Positions 1 to 8,555 of a stretch of 61,218 bases of DNA are shown here, in pieces. The position numbers were made by a program, and so were the translations under genes. Under the pieces are notes generated by a model, which saw nothing but the letters and a program-made list of their open reading frames with translations, ran no database searches and was not told the DNA's origin. Numbering within the stretch: position 1 is the first letter of the stretch; every line of letters begins with the position of its first letter. The stretch is taken from the NCBI RefSeq assembly GCF_021531995.1, contig NZ_JAFBIZ010000004.1, forward strand, positions 1-61,218, given 5' to 3'. This DNA comes from Faecalicatena contorta (lineage in GTDB: Bacteria; Bacillota; Clostridia; Lachnospirales; Lachnospiraceae).

Positions 1-43
1 AAATTATACAATATAAATACCAGAAGTTAAGGGAGGATTTATC

Positions 44-1183
44 ATGAAACACAACAGTATGTTAGCGATGATATTAGCCGGTGGTAGAGGCTCACGTCTT
101 CACGAACTGACAAATAAAGTTGCAAAACCAGCCGTTTCTTATGGCGGCAAATATCGCATTATCGATTTCCCACTCAGTAACTGTGCAAACAGTGGAATTG
201 ATGTCGTTGGTGTACTTACACAGTATGAATCTATTCTTTTAAACAGTTATGTTGCTGCCGGAAGACGTTGGGGACTTGATGCCAAAGATAGCGGTGTATT
301 TGTTCTGCCGCCTCGTGAGAAAGCGGATGTCAATCTGGATGTTTACCGTGGAACTGCAGATGCCATCTCTCAGAATATCGATTTCATCGACTCTTATTCT
401 CCGGAATATATCCTTGTTCTATCCGGAGACCACATCTACAAGATGGACTACGATAAGATGCTGAAAGAGCACAAAGCACAGAATGCGGATGCAACAATCG
501 CTGTAATCGAGGTTCCTATGAAAGAAGCCAGCCGTTTTGGAATCATGAATACCGATGAAGCGGGACAGATCGTAGAGTTCGAAGAGAAGCCTGAGCATCC
601 AAAGAGCAACCTTGCCTCTATGGGGATCTACATATTCAACTGGAAGCTTCTGCGCAAGATGCTGGTTGCCGATATGAAGAATCCGGATTCTAACCACGAC
701 TTTGGAAAGGATATCATTCCTGCCCTTCTGAATGACGGAAGAAAATTATATGCATACAAATTCAAAGGATACTGGAAAGATGTAGGAACCATTGATTCTC
801 TCTGGGAAGCTAATATGGATCTTCTCAACAAGAACAACGAGCTCGACCTGCATGATTCTTCCTGGAAGATCTACACCGAGGATGTAACCTGTCTTCCGCA
901 GTATGTCGGACCAAATGCAAAGATTGACCGTGCATTCATTACACAGGGATGTGTTGTTGACGGAGAGGTAAAGAATTCCGTATTGTTCACCGGCGCAAAG
1001 GTCGGAAAAGACGCTAAGATCATCGACAGCGTCCTGATGCCGGGTGTTGTCGTAGAAGACGGTGCAATTGTAACCCGTGCTCTGGTTGCGGACAATGTAA
1101 AGATCGGGGCAGGTGCTGTAGTCGGAAGTGCAGACAGTGAACATATCGAACTGGTTTCCAAACGCGTAAAGGGGGTAGAATAA
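44..1183 (+). CDS. glgC: Glucose-1-phosphate adenylyltransferase (ADP-glucose pyrophosphorylase)
   Basis: GlgC makes ADP-glucose from glucose-1-phosphate and ATP, the committed step of bacterial glycogen synthesis in the cytoplasm. The 379-residue product has the nucleotidyltransferase signature GGRGSRL at residues 13-19, YRGTADA at about 101-107, SGDH at 127-130 and EEKP at about 180. Its C-terminal third has the hexapeptide character of a left-handed beta helix. Length is normal for Firmicute GlgC. The ATG at 44 follows a strong GGGAGG at 31-36. glgD starts one base after the stop, so the two are co-transcribed and probably form a mixed enzyme. Any promoter lies mostly outside the window. 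Confidence 0.97.
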   Translation: MKHNSMLAMILAGGRGSRLHELTNKVAKPAVSYGGKYRIIDFPLSNCANSGIDVVGVLTQYESILLNSYVAAGRRWGLDAKDSGVFVLPPREKADVNLDVYRGTADAISQNIDFIDSYSPEYILVLSGDHIYKMDYDKMLKEHKAQNADATIAVIEVPMKEASRFGIMNTDEAGQIVEFEEKPEHPKSNLASMGIYIFNWKLLRKMLVADMKNPDSNHDFGKDIIPALLNDGRKLYAYKFKGYWKDVGTIDSLWEANMDLLNKNNELDLHDSSWKIYTEDVTCLPQYVGPNAKIDRAFITQGCVVDGEVKNSVLFTGAKVGKDAKIIDSVLMPGVVVEDGAIVTRALVADNVKIGAGAVVGSADSEHIELVSKRVKGVE

Positions 1184-1184
1184 T

Positions 1185-2300
1185 ATGGCAAAAGCATTCG
1201 GAATTGTTAGTTTCGCCGGAAATCATGTGCAGGTGGAAGGAATGCAGGAATACCGTCCGGTAGGAGCCTTCTCCTTCCTGGGACGTTATCGTGTCATTGA
1301 CTTCCCGATCTCTAATATGAGCAACAGTGGAATTGACCACATTCAGGTCTATATAAGAAGAAAACCGCAGTCTCTGACTGCTCATGTCGGCAGTGGACGC
1401 CACTATAACATTAACTCCAAGAGCGGAAGTATCCGGATTCTTTATTCTGATCTCGGAATGAACTTAAGTATCTATAATAACGATATCGCCGCTTATATCG
1501 AAAATATGGAATATATCGAGAAAGAGCGCAGTCCGTATGTAATCATTGCACCAAGCTATATGATCTACACCGCTGATTATAACAAGCTGCTTCAGGCTCA
1601 TATCGATTCCGAAGCAGATATCACATTATTATACCATTCTGTTGATAATGCAAAAGAATCATTTATCAACTGCAATACTTTGAATCTGAATCGCCAGAAA
1701 GGTGTATTATCCATCGAATCCAATCATGGAAGTGCAAAAAACAAAAATATCTTCATGGATACATATGTTATGAAGAAGGAATTGTTTATCGACCTGATCT
1801 ACAAAGCAAAAAAGACATCTTCTGCTTTCACTTTTGCAGATATCGTCAATGCATCATGTGAAGATCTGGATATCCGTGGCATCTCCCACAGAGGCTATTT
1901 TGCAGCGATTCCGGATTTCAAGAGCTACTATGATGCCAACCTTTCACTGATCGATTTCAAGGCAGCTCAGGCTTTATTCGATCCTGACTGGCCGATCTAC
2001 ACAAGAACCAACGACTCCTGCCCGACTCAGTATTTTGAGAGCGCAGATGTAAAAACTTCTGTCGTTTCCAACGGATGCCTTGTTGAAGGATCCATCGAGA
2101 ATTCCGTAATTGGTCGTGGCTGTGTTATCAAAAAAGGTGCTGTGGTTAAAAACAGTGTAATATTACCTGGTGCTCTCATCGGTGAAGATGTGTACATTGA
2201 AAATCAGGTTATTGATAAAAATGCAAAGGTAACACATGCAAAAGAACTGATCTCTGATTCGGAGAAACCGGGTTATGTAAGAAGATACGATGTACTGTAA
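1185..2300 (+). CDS. glgD: GlgD, regulatory/non-canonical subunit of ADP-glucose pyrophosphorylase
   Basis: This 371-residue GlgC paralogue keeps the fold (RVIDFPISN near residue 35, C-terminal hexapeptide repeats). It has lost the N-terminal glycine-rich GGRGSRL signature: the equivalent stretch reads SFAGNHVQVEG. In Geobacillus the GlgD partner is known to raise GlgC activity while being poor alone, so I infer a modulatory subunit. ATG 1185 is preceded by GGGGG inside the end of glgC, and the genes are one base apart, which suggests translational coupling. The unit ends at the strong hairpin at 2315-2370. Confidence 0.95.
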   Translation: MAKAFGIVSFAGNHVQVEGMQEYRPVGAFSFLGRYRVIDFPISNMSNSGIDHIQVYIRRKPQSLTAHVGSGRHYNINSKSGSIRILYSDLGMNLSIYNNDIAAYIENMEYIEKERSPYVIIAPSYMIYTADYNKLLQAHIDSEADITLLYHSVDNAKESFINCNTLNLNRQKGVLSIESNHGSAKNKNIFMDTYVMKKELFIDLIYKAKKTSSAFTFADIVNASCEDLDIRGISHRGYFAAIPDFKSYYDANLSLIDFKAAQALFDPDWPIYTRTNDSCPTQYFESADVKTSVVSNGCLVEGSIENSVIGRGCVIKKGAVVKNSVILPGALIGEDVYIENQVIDKNAKVTHAKELISDSEKPGYVRRYDVL

Positions 2301-2314
2301 ACCATTTTAATAAT

Positions 2315-2370
2315 AACGGGCCGGTACAAAAGTGGCTCTAACCAGATGCCACTTTTGTACCGGCCCGTTT
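2315..2370. terminator. Bidirectional terminator between glgD and the glycosyltransferase gene
   Basis: A perfect 22-bp inverted repeat (arms about 2315-2336 and 2348-2370, loop of about 11 nt) lies between convergent genes. The flanks are AT-rich rather than long pure T runs, but the stem is very stable and the convergent position fits termination from both sides. Confidence 0.85.
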
Positions 2371-2382
2371 ATCTAAAAAACC

Positions 2383-3582
2383 TTATATTCCTTCTCTTAC
2401 AACCTCACATGCAATCGTTTTCCACGAAATATTACTCACATCTGCAGATTTCGTCTCTCCAGCTTCTATGCACTCTTCCAGTACATCTTTGAGTCTGCGT
2501 TCAAATGCCGGAAGTTCATCCAAAACTGGTTCATCTGTATTTTTCATCTCCGGAAGCTGTACATATCTGATATCCGCTCCAGGCACTGTATCTTCCATCC
2601 ACTCCCGGATTCCCGGAATCTCTGTCATGACCACCCGGTCACCACAGGCCAGTGCTTCAATCACCGTCAGCGGAAGTCCTTCAAAAAACGAGGGCAGCAC
2701 AAAGATATCACATGCATTATATACTTTTGCGAGCTCCGGCTGTGTCAGTTTACCAAGGAATTTTACCCTGCACACACAAAGCTTCGACAACTCTACGATC
2801 TCCTGATATTCTTTCTGGTTTCCGGCTCCCCCTGCAAGCAGAACTTCCAGTTCCTCTTCCCGGTACGGCAGTTGGCGCAGCGCTCTCATCAGACTCATGA
2901 CGCCCTTCTTCTCTGCGATCTTACCGGCATATGCAATCCGGATTTTTCCATCCAGACTGCTCTTTTTGGGTCCGTCTGTCCGAAACACCTCACTATTATA
3001 ACCTGTACCAACAACCTGAACCTTCGCAGAATCCAGCCCATAGATCTCAAGGATCTTCACCTTCTGTGCATGTTGAAGCGCATATACCCGGTCCAGTGCA
3101 CAGATTTGTGTACGAATGTATTCTGTTTTCAGACTGTTTTTCTGCATCTGCCTGAGATCTGTATTGTGGCAGAATCCATAAACTCTCCGCCCTGGAAAAT
3201 GCTCCCGGACAATCGCTGTCAGAAGATACAGATGGTGACACAGAATCACATCCGGATCCAACTCTTCCACCGCCTTTTTCAGCACTGTTACAAATGCATT
3301 TTTAAACTGCTCCGTCATTTCGGGGGTCAGATCGCAGTATCTGGTACTGACATATGGCATCTCATCCGACATTCCCACGATCGGATATGGCAGATCCTCC
3401 TGTTCAAAATAAACCGGATAGAATCCCACTCTATCCGGCAATTCGATTGCATCTTCTCTATTGATACCAGCAACAACTGCCTGTTCATGTCCTTCTTCAT
3501 CCATCGCTTTTACAAGCTCTGTAAGATAGATTCCACTTCCTGTGCTGTTGGGTTTCTGCGCAGTAACACTTAATATCTTCAT
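2383..3582 (-). CDS. Glycosyltransferase family 4 protein
   Basis: This is a GT-B fold sugar transferase of the GT4 type. It has an N-terminal MKILSVTA strand followed by TGSGIYLTEL, and a C-terminal donor-binding region with IAYAGKIAEKKGV and the acidic motif FEGLPLTVIEALACG. No signal peptide or membrane segment is visible. The frame extends to 3612, but I place the start at 3582: it gives a typical N-terminus, lies five bases after the dfrA stop, and has purine-rich AAAGAG and GAGAAG just upstream, while the upstream start has no ribosome site. It is the last gene of the hom-to-GT4 unit. Acceptor and sugar are unknown; a role in glycogen, glycolipid or surface glycan cannot be separated from sequence. 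Confidence 0.85.
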   Translation of the reverse strand: MKILSVTAQKPNSTGSGIYLTELVKAMDEEGHEQAVVAGINREDAIELPDRVGFYPVYFEQEDLPYPIVGMSDEMPYVSTRYCDLTPEMTEQFKNAFVTVLKKAVEELDPDVILCHHLYLLTAIVREHFPGRRVYGFCHNTDLRQMQKNSLKTEYIRTQICALDRVYALQHAQKVKILEIYGLDSAKVQVVGTGYNSEVFRTDGPKKSSLDGKIRIAYAGKIAEKKGVMSLMRALRQLPYREEELEVLLAGGAGNQKEYQEIVELSKLCVCRVKFLGKLTQPELAKVYNACDIFVLPSFFEGLPLTVIEALACGDRVVMTEIPGIREWMEDTVPGADIRYVQLPEMKNTDEPVLDELPAFERRLKDVLEECIEAGETKSADVSNISWKTIACEVVREGI

Positions 3583-3587
3583 CTTCT

Positions 3588-4076
3588 CTACACTCTTTCG
3601 TATATCGTACATACATATTCAAGATCAAAATATGTCTGTTCATCACTGATCTTTGTCATCTTCCACTGTGGGTCTTCATCCAGATTCGGAAAATAGGTAT
3701 CTGCATCATATGCATGATCAATCCTTGTCACATAAGCCCTGTGACAATATGGAAGGAGCTGCCTGTAGATACTCTCGCCTCCGATCACAAAGATATCCTC
3801 TGATTCATATTTTTTCAGCTCTTCCATCATCTCTTTTATCGTATGAACGGCAATGACTCCGTTCACGTGATATTCAGGATCAGAAGTCAGTACAATATTC
3901 ACGCGGTTCTTCAGCGGCTGACCGCCCGGAAAGCTTTCCAGTGTCTTTCTACCCATTGCAACTACTTTTCCTGTGGTCTGTTCCCGGAAAAACTTCATAT
4001 CCTGCGGAATACTAACCAGTAATTTATTCTCTTTTCCAATCGCCCAATTTCTGTCTACTGCAACAATCAGATTCAT
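3588..4076 (-). CDS. dfrA: Dihydrofolate reductase
   Basis: Reduces dihydrofolate to tetrahydrofolate with NADPH, regenerating the folate oxidised by thymidylate synthase. The 162-residue chromosomal-type enzyme has WAIGKENKLL at residues 11-20, the likely catalytic acid D26 in IPQDMKFF, the NADPH loop GRKTLESF and FVIGGESIY. Start ATG 4076 has AGGAGGA at 4084-4090. It directly follows thyA (33-nt gap), a common functional pairing in Firmicutes. It is also called folA. Confidence 0.95.
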   Translation of the reverse strand: MNLIVAVDRNWAIGKENKLLVSIPQDMKFFREQTTGKVVAMGRKTLESFPGGQPLKNRVNIVLTSDPEYHVNGVIAVHTIKEMMEELKKYESEDIFVIGGESIYRQLLPYCHRAYVTRIDHAYDADTYFPNLDEDPQWKMTKISDEQTYFDLEYVCTIYERV

Positions 4077-4109
4077 CTTTCTCTCCTCCTGTACTCTGCA
4101 AGATTTCTG

Positions 4110-4958
4110 CTAGATCGCAACCGGTATATCTTTGATCTGTTCATGCGTCACATAATTGATCAACTTCACATCATCTCTGGTAAAATCATAAAAATCCTTT
4201 ACGTCCGGATTCAGCCAGAACTCAGGTGCCGGAAGTGGCTCTCTTCTGATCAGTTTCTCTATCAACGGGACATGTCGATCATAGATATGTGCATCTGCAA
4301 TCACGTGAACGAGCTCTCCAACTTCCATATCACACACTTGTGCCAGCATGTGAAGAAGCACCGCATACTGGCATACATTCCAGTTATTTGCGGCAAGTAC
4401 ATCATTGGATCGCTGATTCAGGATTCCGTTCAATGTCAGTTTTTCATGACCCGTTTTTTTCGTAACATTGAATGTCATGCTGTATGCACACGGATACAGA
4501 TTCATCTCATGCAGATCCTGATGCACATAGATATTCGTCATGATTCTTCGGCTGTAGGGATTATGTTTCAGATCATAGATAACCCTGTCCACCTGGTCAA
4601 ACATTCCTTCTTTATATTGGTGCTTTACTCCCATCTGGTAACCATAGGCTTTTCCGATCGAACCATCCTCATCCGCCCAGCTGTCCCAGATATGGCTGTG
4701 CAGATCATGAATATTATTGGATTTCTGCTGCCAGATCCACAACAGTTCATCCGTACAGCTTTTGATCGCCGTTTTCCGGAGTGTGAGTACCGGAAACTCT
4801 TTTGACAGATCATAGCGATTAACCACTCCAAATTTTTTTATCGTATATGCCGCTGTCCCATCTTCCCAGACCGGACGCACCTTTTCTCCCTGTGTATCCG
4901 TTCCGTTATCAATAATATCTCTGCACATGTCAATAAAGACTCTGTCCGCATAACTCAT
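4110..4958 (-). CDS. thyA: Thymidylate synthase (ThyA, folate-dependent)
   Basis: Methylates dUMP to dTMP using methylene-tetrahydrofolate. The nucleophilic cysteine lies in LYPCAYSMTF (about residue 157) and the substrate-binding motif is QRSNDVLAANNWN. The usual histidine after the catalytic cysteine (PCH) is alanine here. I chose ATG 4958 over ATG 4967 because AAGGAG abuts the upstream ATG but sits about 10 nt before the inner one. Genes on both sides run the same way: marR upstream and dfrA downstream. Confidence 0.94.
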   Translation of the reverse strand: MSYADRVFIDMCRDIIDNGTDTQGEKVRPVWEDGTAAYTIKKFGVVNRYDLSKEFPVLTLRKTAIKSCTDELLWIWQQKSNNIHDLHSHIWDSWADEDGSIGKAYGYQMGVKHQYKEGMFDQVDRVIYDLKHNPYSRRIMTNIYVHQDLHEMNLYPCAYSMTFNVTKKTGHEKLTLNGILNQRSNDVLAANNWNVCQYAVLLHMLAQVCDMEVGELVHVIADAHIYDRHVPLIEKLIRREPLPAPEFWLNPDVKDFYDFTRDDVKLINYVTHEQIKDIPVAI

Positions 4959-5002
4959 ACTTCGCATTCTCCTTTTTTTCTATGTGACTGTGAACTGAAG
5001 CT

Positions 5003-5434
5003 TTATGGATCACTAATATTATACAGGACTCTTTCCAGCATCTTTTCCAGAGCTTCTTTTTCCTTTTTGTTCATTCCCAGAGTCAGATTTTTATCTATCT
5101 TCTTTCTGTCGGCTTCCATGCGTCTCTGAATGTCATAAGCTTTCTCTGTCGGATAGATATTTTTGCATCTTTTATCCTTATTACTTGGAACTGCCAGAAT
5201 GAATCCCTTTTCATCCAGTCTCTTCAAGATTCCTGTGACCGTCGGATTCTTCAGGCACAGTGCCTTTTCAATATCCTTCTGATTCACTTCTTCCTTGCTA
5301 CTGTTGAAAAGATAATCAAGGACTGCACACTGGGAAGCTGTGATACCAAGCTTTCTCAGCCGGTTATTAAAATCTTTTTCATACACATTATTGATCTGCT
5401 TAAACATAAATCCCAGTGTCTGCCGTTCTTTCAT
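5003..5434 (-). CDS. MarR family transcriptional regulator
   Basis: A roughly 143-residue winged-helix regulator. It has the MarR pattern: an N-terminal dimer helix, ITASQCAVLDYLF, the recognition region KNPTVTGILKRLDEKGFI, then the wing PSNKDKRCKNIYPTEKA. Start ATG 5434 has AAGGAGAG five bases upstream, so the in-frame ATG at 5452 is unlikely. It lies 40 nt downstream of a MATE exporter gene in the same direction. That pairing suggests it controls the exporter, perhaps in response to a transported compound; the ligand is unknown. Confidence 0.88.
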   Translation of the reverse strand: MKERQTLGFMFKQINNVYEKDFNNRLRKLGITASQCAVLDYLFNSSKEEVNQKDIEKALCLKNPTVTGILKRLDEKGFILAVPSNKDKRCKNIYPTEKAYDIQRRMEADRKKIDKNLTLGMNKKEKEALEKMLERVLYNISDP

Positions 5435-5474
5435 ATCTCTCCTTCTTTCCATTAATCAGCTTATTCTAACATAT

Positions 5475-6869
5475 TCATCTATCCCGCGCAATCGCATTTT
5501 TTTCCAGCCGTTTCATCACACGCAGCTCACGGACTGCATATCCGATTGCCACTACAGCTGCTGCACCGTCTGCGATCGGGCCTGCATACATCACGCCATC
5601 AATTCCCATAAAAGCAGGGAAGATCAACACCAGTGGAAGCAGAAAGATCACCTGTCTCGTCAGAGATACAACAATTCCAAGTTTTGCCTTTCCGATCGAG
5701 GTGAAGAATCCGGAAGACATCGGCTGGATCCCATTCAGAAACGTCATAAACATAAAAATCCGAAAATATCTTGATGCAAACTGAAAATATTCCTTGCTTC
5801 CCGTTCCAAAAATTCCGACAATCTGCTCCGGGAAAAACTGAAATCCCAGAAAAAACACGACTCCAACCAGAAATGCATACTGAAATGCTGTCGTATATGT
5901 TTTTCTGACTCTGTGATACAGTCCTGCCCCATAGTTAAATCCCCAGATTGGCTGACATCCCTGCGAGATTCCGATTGCAATCGCCATAAAGACCATATTG
6001 ACCTTTGATATCACTCCGACGCACGCCAGCGGAATGTCAGCTCCGTATGCGGAAGCAGCTCCATAATGACGAAGTGTGTTATTCATGGTAATCTGCACAA
6101 CCGCCATCGCGATCTGGTTGATACAGGATGCCATTCCAAGGGACGCTATCATCTTAAATCTTTTCAATCTGGGCCTTAACATTTCCTTTTTCAGATCCAT
6201 TTTTCTGAATCGCAGAAAATACACAATCACCATCACACCAGATATGATCTGGCCGATAACGGTTGCCCATGCCGCACCCTTAATGCCCCAGTGGAACACA
6301 AAGATAAACGTAGGATCCAGAATGGTATTGATCACAGCTCCGGTCAGCATACATACCATAGAATAGGTCGGACTTCTGTCCGCACGGATCATATGATTGC
6401 CGCCCGTTGTCAGAATCAGAAACGGAATACCCAATGCTGTAATTCTCGCATAATCCTGTGCATATGGCAGAACATTTTCAGTTACCCCAAATACATGTAA
6501 AAGCGGGTTTAAAAACAGCAGCACACACACTGCAATTATCATTCCACAGATTACCAGCAGCGATAATCCCGTTCCGATCACTCTGCAGGCATCTTCCCTT
6601 CTTCCTGCTCCCGACTCCAGATTAAAGTTGGAAGCACTTCCGATTCCCAGTAATAGTGCCGTTGCTGTACAGATGATCGAAATAGGGAACGCGATATTGG
6701 TCGCGGCATTGCCCAGCATTCCGACTCCCTGCCCGATAAAGATCTGATCTACGATATTATAAAGAGAACTGACCAGCATACTGATGATTGCAGGAATGGC
6801 AAACTTCGCAATCAGCCGGCCCTCTTCCTCCGTCGCAAGCGGATTCTGATTCTTCTCTGTATTCTCCAT
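5475..6869 (-). CDS. MATE family multidrug efflux transporter
   Basis: A 464-residue integral membrane protein with about 12 predicted hydrophobic segments in two homologous halves. It begins with the MATE hallmark FAIPAIISMLVSSLYNIVDQIFIG. Family members export cationic drugs or metabolites in exchange for sodium or protons. It sits between hom (24-nt gap upstream) and marR. The ribosome site is modest (AAGAGAG). The substrate cannot be predicted. Confidence 0.93.
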   Translation of the reverse strand: MENTEKNQNPLATEEEGRLIAKFAIPAIISMLVSSLYNIVDQIFIGQGVGMLGNAATNIAFPISIICTATALLLGIGSASNFNLESGAGRREDACRVIGTGLSLLVICGMIIAVCVLLFLNPLLHVFGVTENVLPYAQDYARITALGIPFLILTTGGNHMIRADRSPTYSMVCMLTGAVINTILDPTFIFVFHWGIKGAAWATVIGQIISGVMVIVYFLRFRKMDLKKEMLRPRLKRFKMIASLGMASCINQIAMAVVQITMNNTLRHYGAASAYGADIPLACVGVISKVNMVFMAIAIGISQGCQPIWGFNYGAGLYHRVRKTYTTAFQYAFLVGVVFFLGFQFFPEQIVGIFGTGSKEYFQFASRYFRIFMFMTFLNGIQPMSSGFFTSIGKAKLGIVVSLTRQVIFLLPLVLIFPAFMGIDGVMYAGPIADGAAAVVAIGYAVRELRVMKRLEKNAIARDR

Positions 6870-6893
6870 AATTCACACTCTCTTTACAGTTCA

Positions 6894-8180
6894 TTAATAC
6901 TCCCGTATCACGCTGCAGATATCCCGCACGGTATCGAGCTTTTTCAGATATTCCAGCGCGTCCTTCATATGATACTCCTTGACAGTATCTGTTACGATTG
7001 CAAGTTCGGCTGTATCTTCAGCAACTATTTTCTGGATTACCTTGGAAATGCTTACTTTATGCTCTCCAAATACACTTGCAATTGCTGCAAGTACTCCCGG
7101 CTTGTTTTCCACCTGCATACGAAGGAAGAATTTATTTTTCACTTCATCAATCGATTTGATCGGTGTATTACGATAGCAGGTGCAACTGATTCTTCCTGTA
7201 CAGTGATACTGGATATCACGGATCACATCTATAACATCTCCCATCACTGCGCTTGCAGTCGGGAATTCTCCTGCGCCTCTTCCATAGAACATGACATCAT
7301 CTACCGCATCTCCATGTACAAAAACTGCATTAAAAGAATCTCTTACTGATGCCAGCGGATGCTCCTGCGCAATCATCATCGGATATACCGCAACCTCGAT
7401 TCCCCCTTCCGTATTATGTGCAGTTCCCAGAAGCTTGATCACACTTCCGAATTCTTTTGCATAAAAGATATCTCTTGCAGTGATCTTCGTAATTCCTTCT
7501 GTATACACATCCGAAAATGTCACTCTGGAATGAAATGCAATTGAAGCCATGATCGCTACCTTTCTTCCCGCATCAAACCCCTCGATGTCTGCTGTCGGAT
7601 CTGCCTCGGCATATCCGAGCTCAGTGGCTTTTGCAAGTGCCTCTTCAAAATCCATGCCTTCTTCAAACATCTTTGTCAGAATGTAATTGGTCGTACCATT
7701 GACAATACCAATTACTTCATCTATCTCATTTGCTGCCAGACATTGCTTCAGAGGTCGAATAATCGGGATTCCACCTGCGACAGCCGCCTCAAACAAAAAG
7801 TCCACACCATGCTTTTCTGCCGCATCCAGCAGCTCTCTTCCGTATTCCGCCACCAGATCTTTATTGGCAGTAATCACATGTTTGCCTGCATTAAGAGCTT
7901 CCAGGATCCTTGTCCTTGCAGGCTCAATTCCGCCCATAACCTCTATGACGATCCGGATCTCCTCATCCTGTATGATATCATCCCAACAGTCCGTCAAAAG
8001 AGATGGATTCACTCCTTCTCTCTTTTTCTGCATGTTATGTACGAGTATCTTCTTAATCTCCAGCTTTGCACCAGTCTTTCGCTCCATCTCGTCTGCCTGG
8101 CGACAGGTCAGCTTATATACACCACTCCCAACAGTACCCAGTCCTAAAAGCGCCGCCTTTATTACCTTTTCATTTTTCAT
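6894..8180 (-). CDS. hom: Homoserine dehydrogenase
   Basis: Reduces aspartate semialdehyde to homoserine, feeding threonine and methionine synthesis. The 428-residue enzyme has the NAD(P) glycine motif GLGTVGSGV at its N-terminus, a catalytic core with GIVNGTTNYILTKM, and a C-terminal ACT domain starting near VENKPGVLAAIASVF, which suggests threonine feedback control. Start ATG 8180 is preferred: an upstream in-frame ATG at 8216 lies at or before the predicted transcript start, while AAAGGATG precedes 8180. Confidence 0.95.
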   Translation of the reverse strand: MKNEKVIKAALLGLGTVGSGVYKLTCRQADEMERKTGAKLEIKKILVHNMQKKREGVNPSLLTDCWDDIIQDEEIRIVIEVMGGIEPARTRILEALNAGKHVITANKDLVAEYGRELLDAAEKHGVDFLFEAAVAGGIPIIRPLKQCLAANEIDEVIGIVNGTTNYILTKMFEEGMDFEEALAKATELGYAEADPTADIEGFDAGRKVAIMASIAFHSRVTFSDVYTEGITKITARDIFYAKEFGSVIKLLGTAHNTEGGIEVAVYPMMIAQEHPLASVRDSFNAVFVHGDAVDDVMFYGRGAGEFPTASAVMGDVIDVIRDIQYHCTGRISCTCYRNTPIKSIDEVKNKFFLRMQVENKPGVLAAIASVFGEHKVSISKVIQKIVAEDTAELAIVTDTVKEYHMKDALEYLKKLDTVRDICSVIREY

Positions 8181-8223
8181 ATCTGATTCACATCCTTTAA
8201 TTACTATTTTGTCCATAAGAAGA

Positions 8224-8253
8224 AGTATAGCATATTCTGACTGTTCTTTTCAA
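8224..8253 (-). promoter_or_regulatory. Predicted sigma-A promoter of the hom unit
   Basis: Reading on the minus strand, TTGAAA (8248-8253) and TATACT (8224-8229) are separated by 18 bp. It would start transcripts near 8217 and drive hom-MATE-marR-thyA-dfrA-GT4. Confidence 0.75.
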
Positions 8254-8300
8254 ATTATATTGTTAACTCGATAAATTGTTTCAGACAATCCCGGACACGC

Positions 8301-8334
8301 AAAAAAAGAAGCTCTTTAATTAAGAACTTCTTCC
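8301..8334 (-). terminator. Intrinsic terminator of tRNA-Gly
   Basis: Just past the tRNA 3' end, an 11-bp stem (AAGAAGTTCTT paired with AAGAGCTTCTT, one G-U) is followed by seven T residues on the minus strand. Confidence 0.9.
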
Positions 8335-8338
8335 CGAG

Positions 8339-8411
8339 AGCGACAGACGGGACTCGAACCCGCGACCTCCACCTTGGCAAGGTGGCGTACTACCAACTGT
8401 ACTACTATCGC
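8339..8411 (-). tRNA. tRNA-Gly (anticodon GCC)
   Basis: A 73-nt cloverleaf on the minus strand. The acceptor stem GCGATAG pairs with CTGTCGC (one G-U), the D-loop contains AGTTGGTAG, and the anticodon stem-loop CACCTTGCCAAGGTG presents GCC. The T arm is GCGGGTTCGAGTCCCGT and the discriminator is U73, as usual for bacterial tRNA-Gly. CCA is not encoded. It is a stand-alone gene with its own promoter and terminator. Confidence 0.98.
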
Positions 8412-8447
8412 ATTTCTTATTCGTTTGTGTTCCTCAGAACAATAACT

Positions 8448-8476
8448 ACTATACTACAAGACTCTTTCTTTGTCAA
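8448..8476 (-). promoter_or_regulatory. Predicted strong sigma-A promoter of tRNA-Gly
   Basis: On the minus strand, consensus TTGACA (8471-8476) and TATAGT (8448-8453) are separated by exactly 17 bp, about 35 bases before the tRNA. Confidence 0.9.
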
Positions 8477-8501
8477 CAGTTTTTTTAAAGTTTTTTTAAT
8501 C

Positions 8502-8536
8502 TCGAGTCCGGACGGTTTTTACACCACCGGACCCGA
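8502..8536 (-). other. Hairpin downstream of aspS
   Basis: TCGGGTCCGG pairs with CCGGACTCGA (10 bp, one G-U) about 20 bases after the aspS stop. The 3' flank in the aspS direction is A-rich, not U-rich, so it is not a textbook intrinsic terminator. It may protect the mRNA 3' end. Confidence 0.35.
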
Positions 8537-8555
8537 ATCTTGATACATATTTTCT

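Noticed and set aside
8180-8340. T-box or amino-acid riboswitch upstream of hom
   Set aside because: The predicted leader is only about 35 nt, too short for either, and the preceding sequence is the tRNA terminator.
8502-8536. Hairpin after aspS as an intrinsic terminator
   Set aside because: No T run follows in the aspS direction; listed only as a hairpin.
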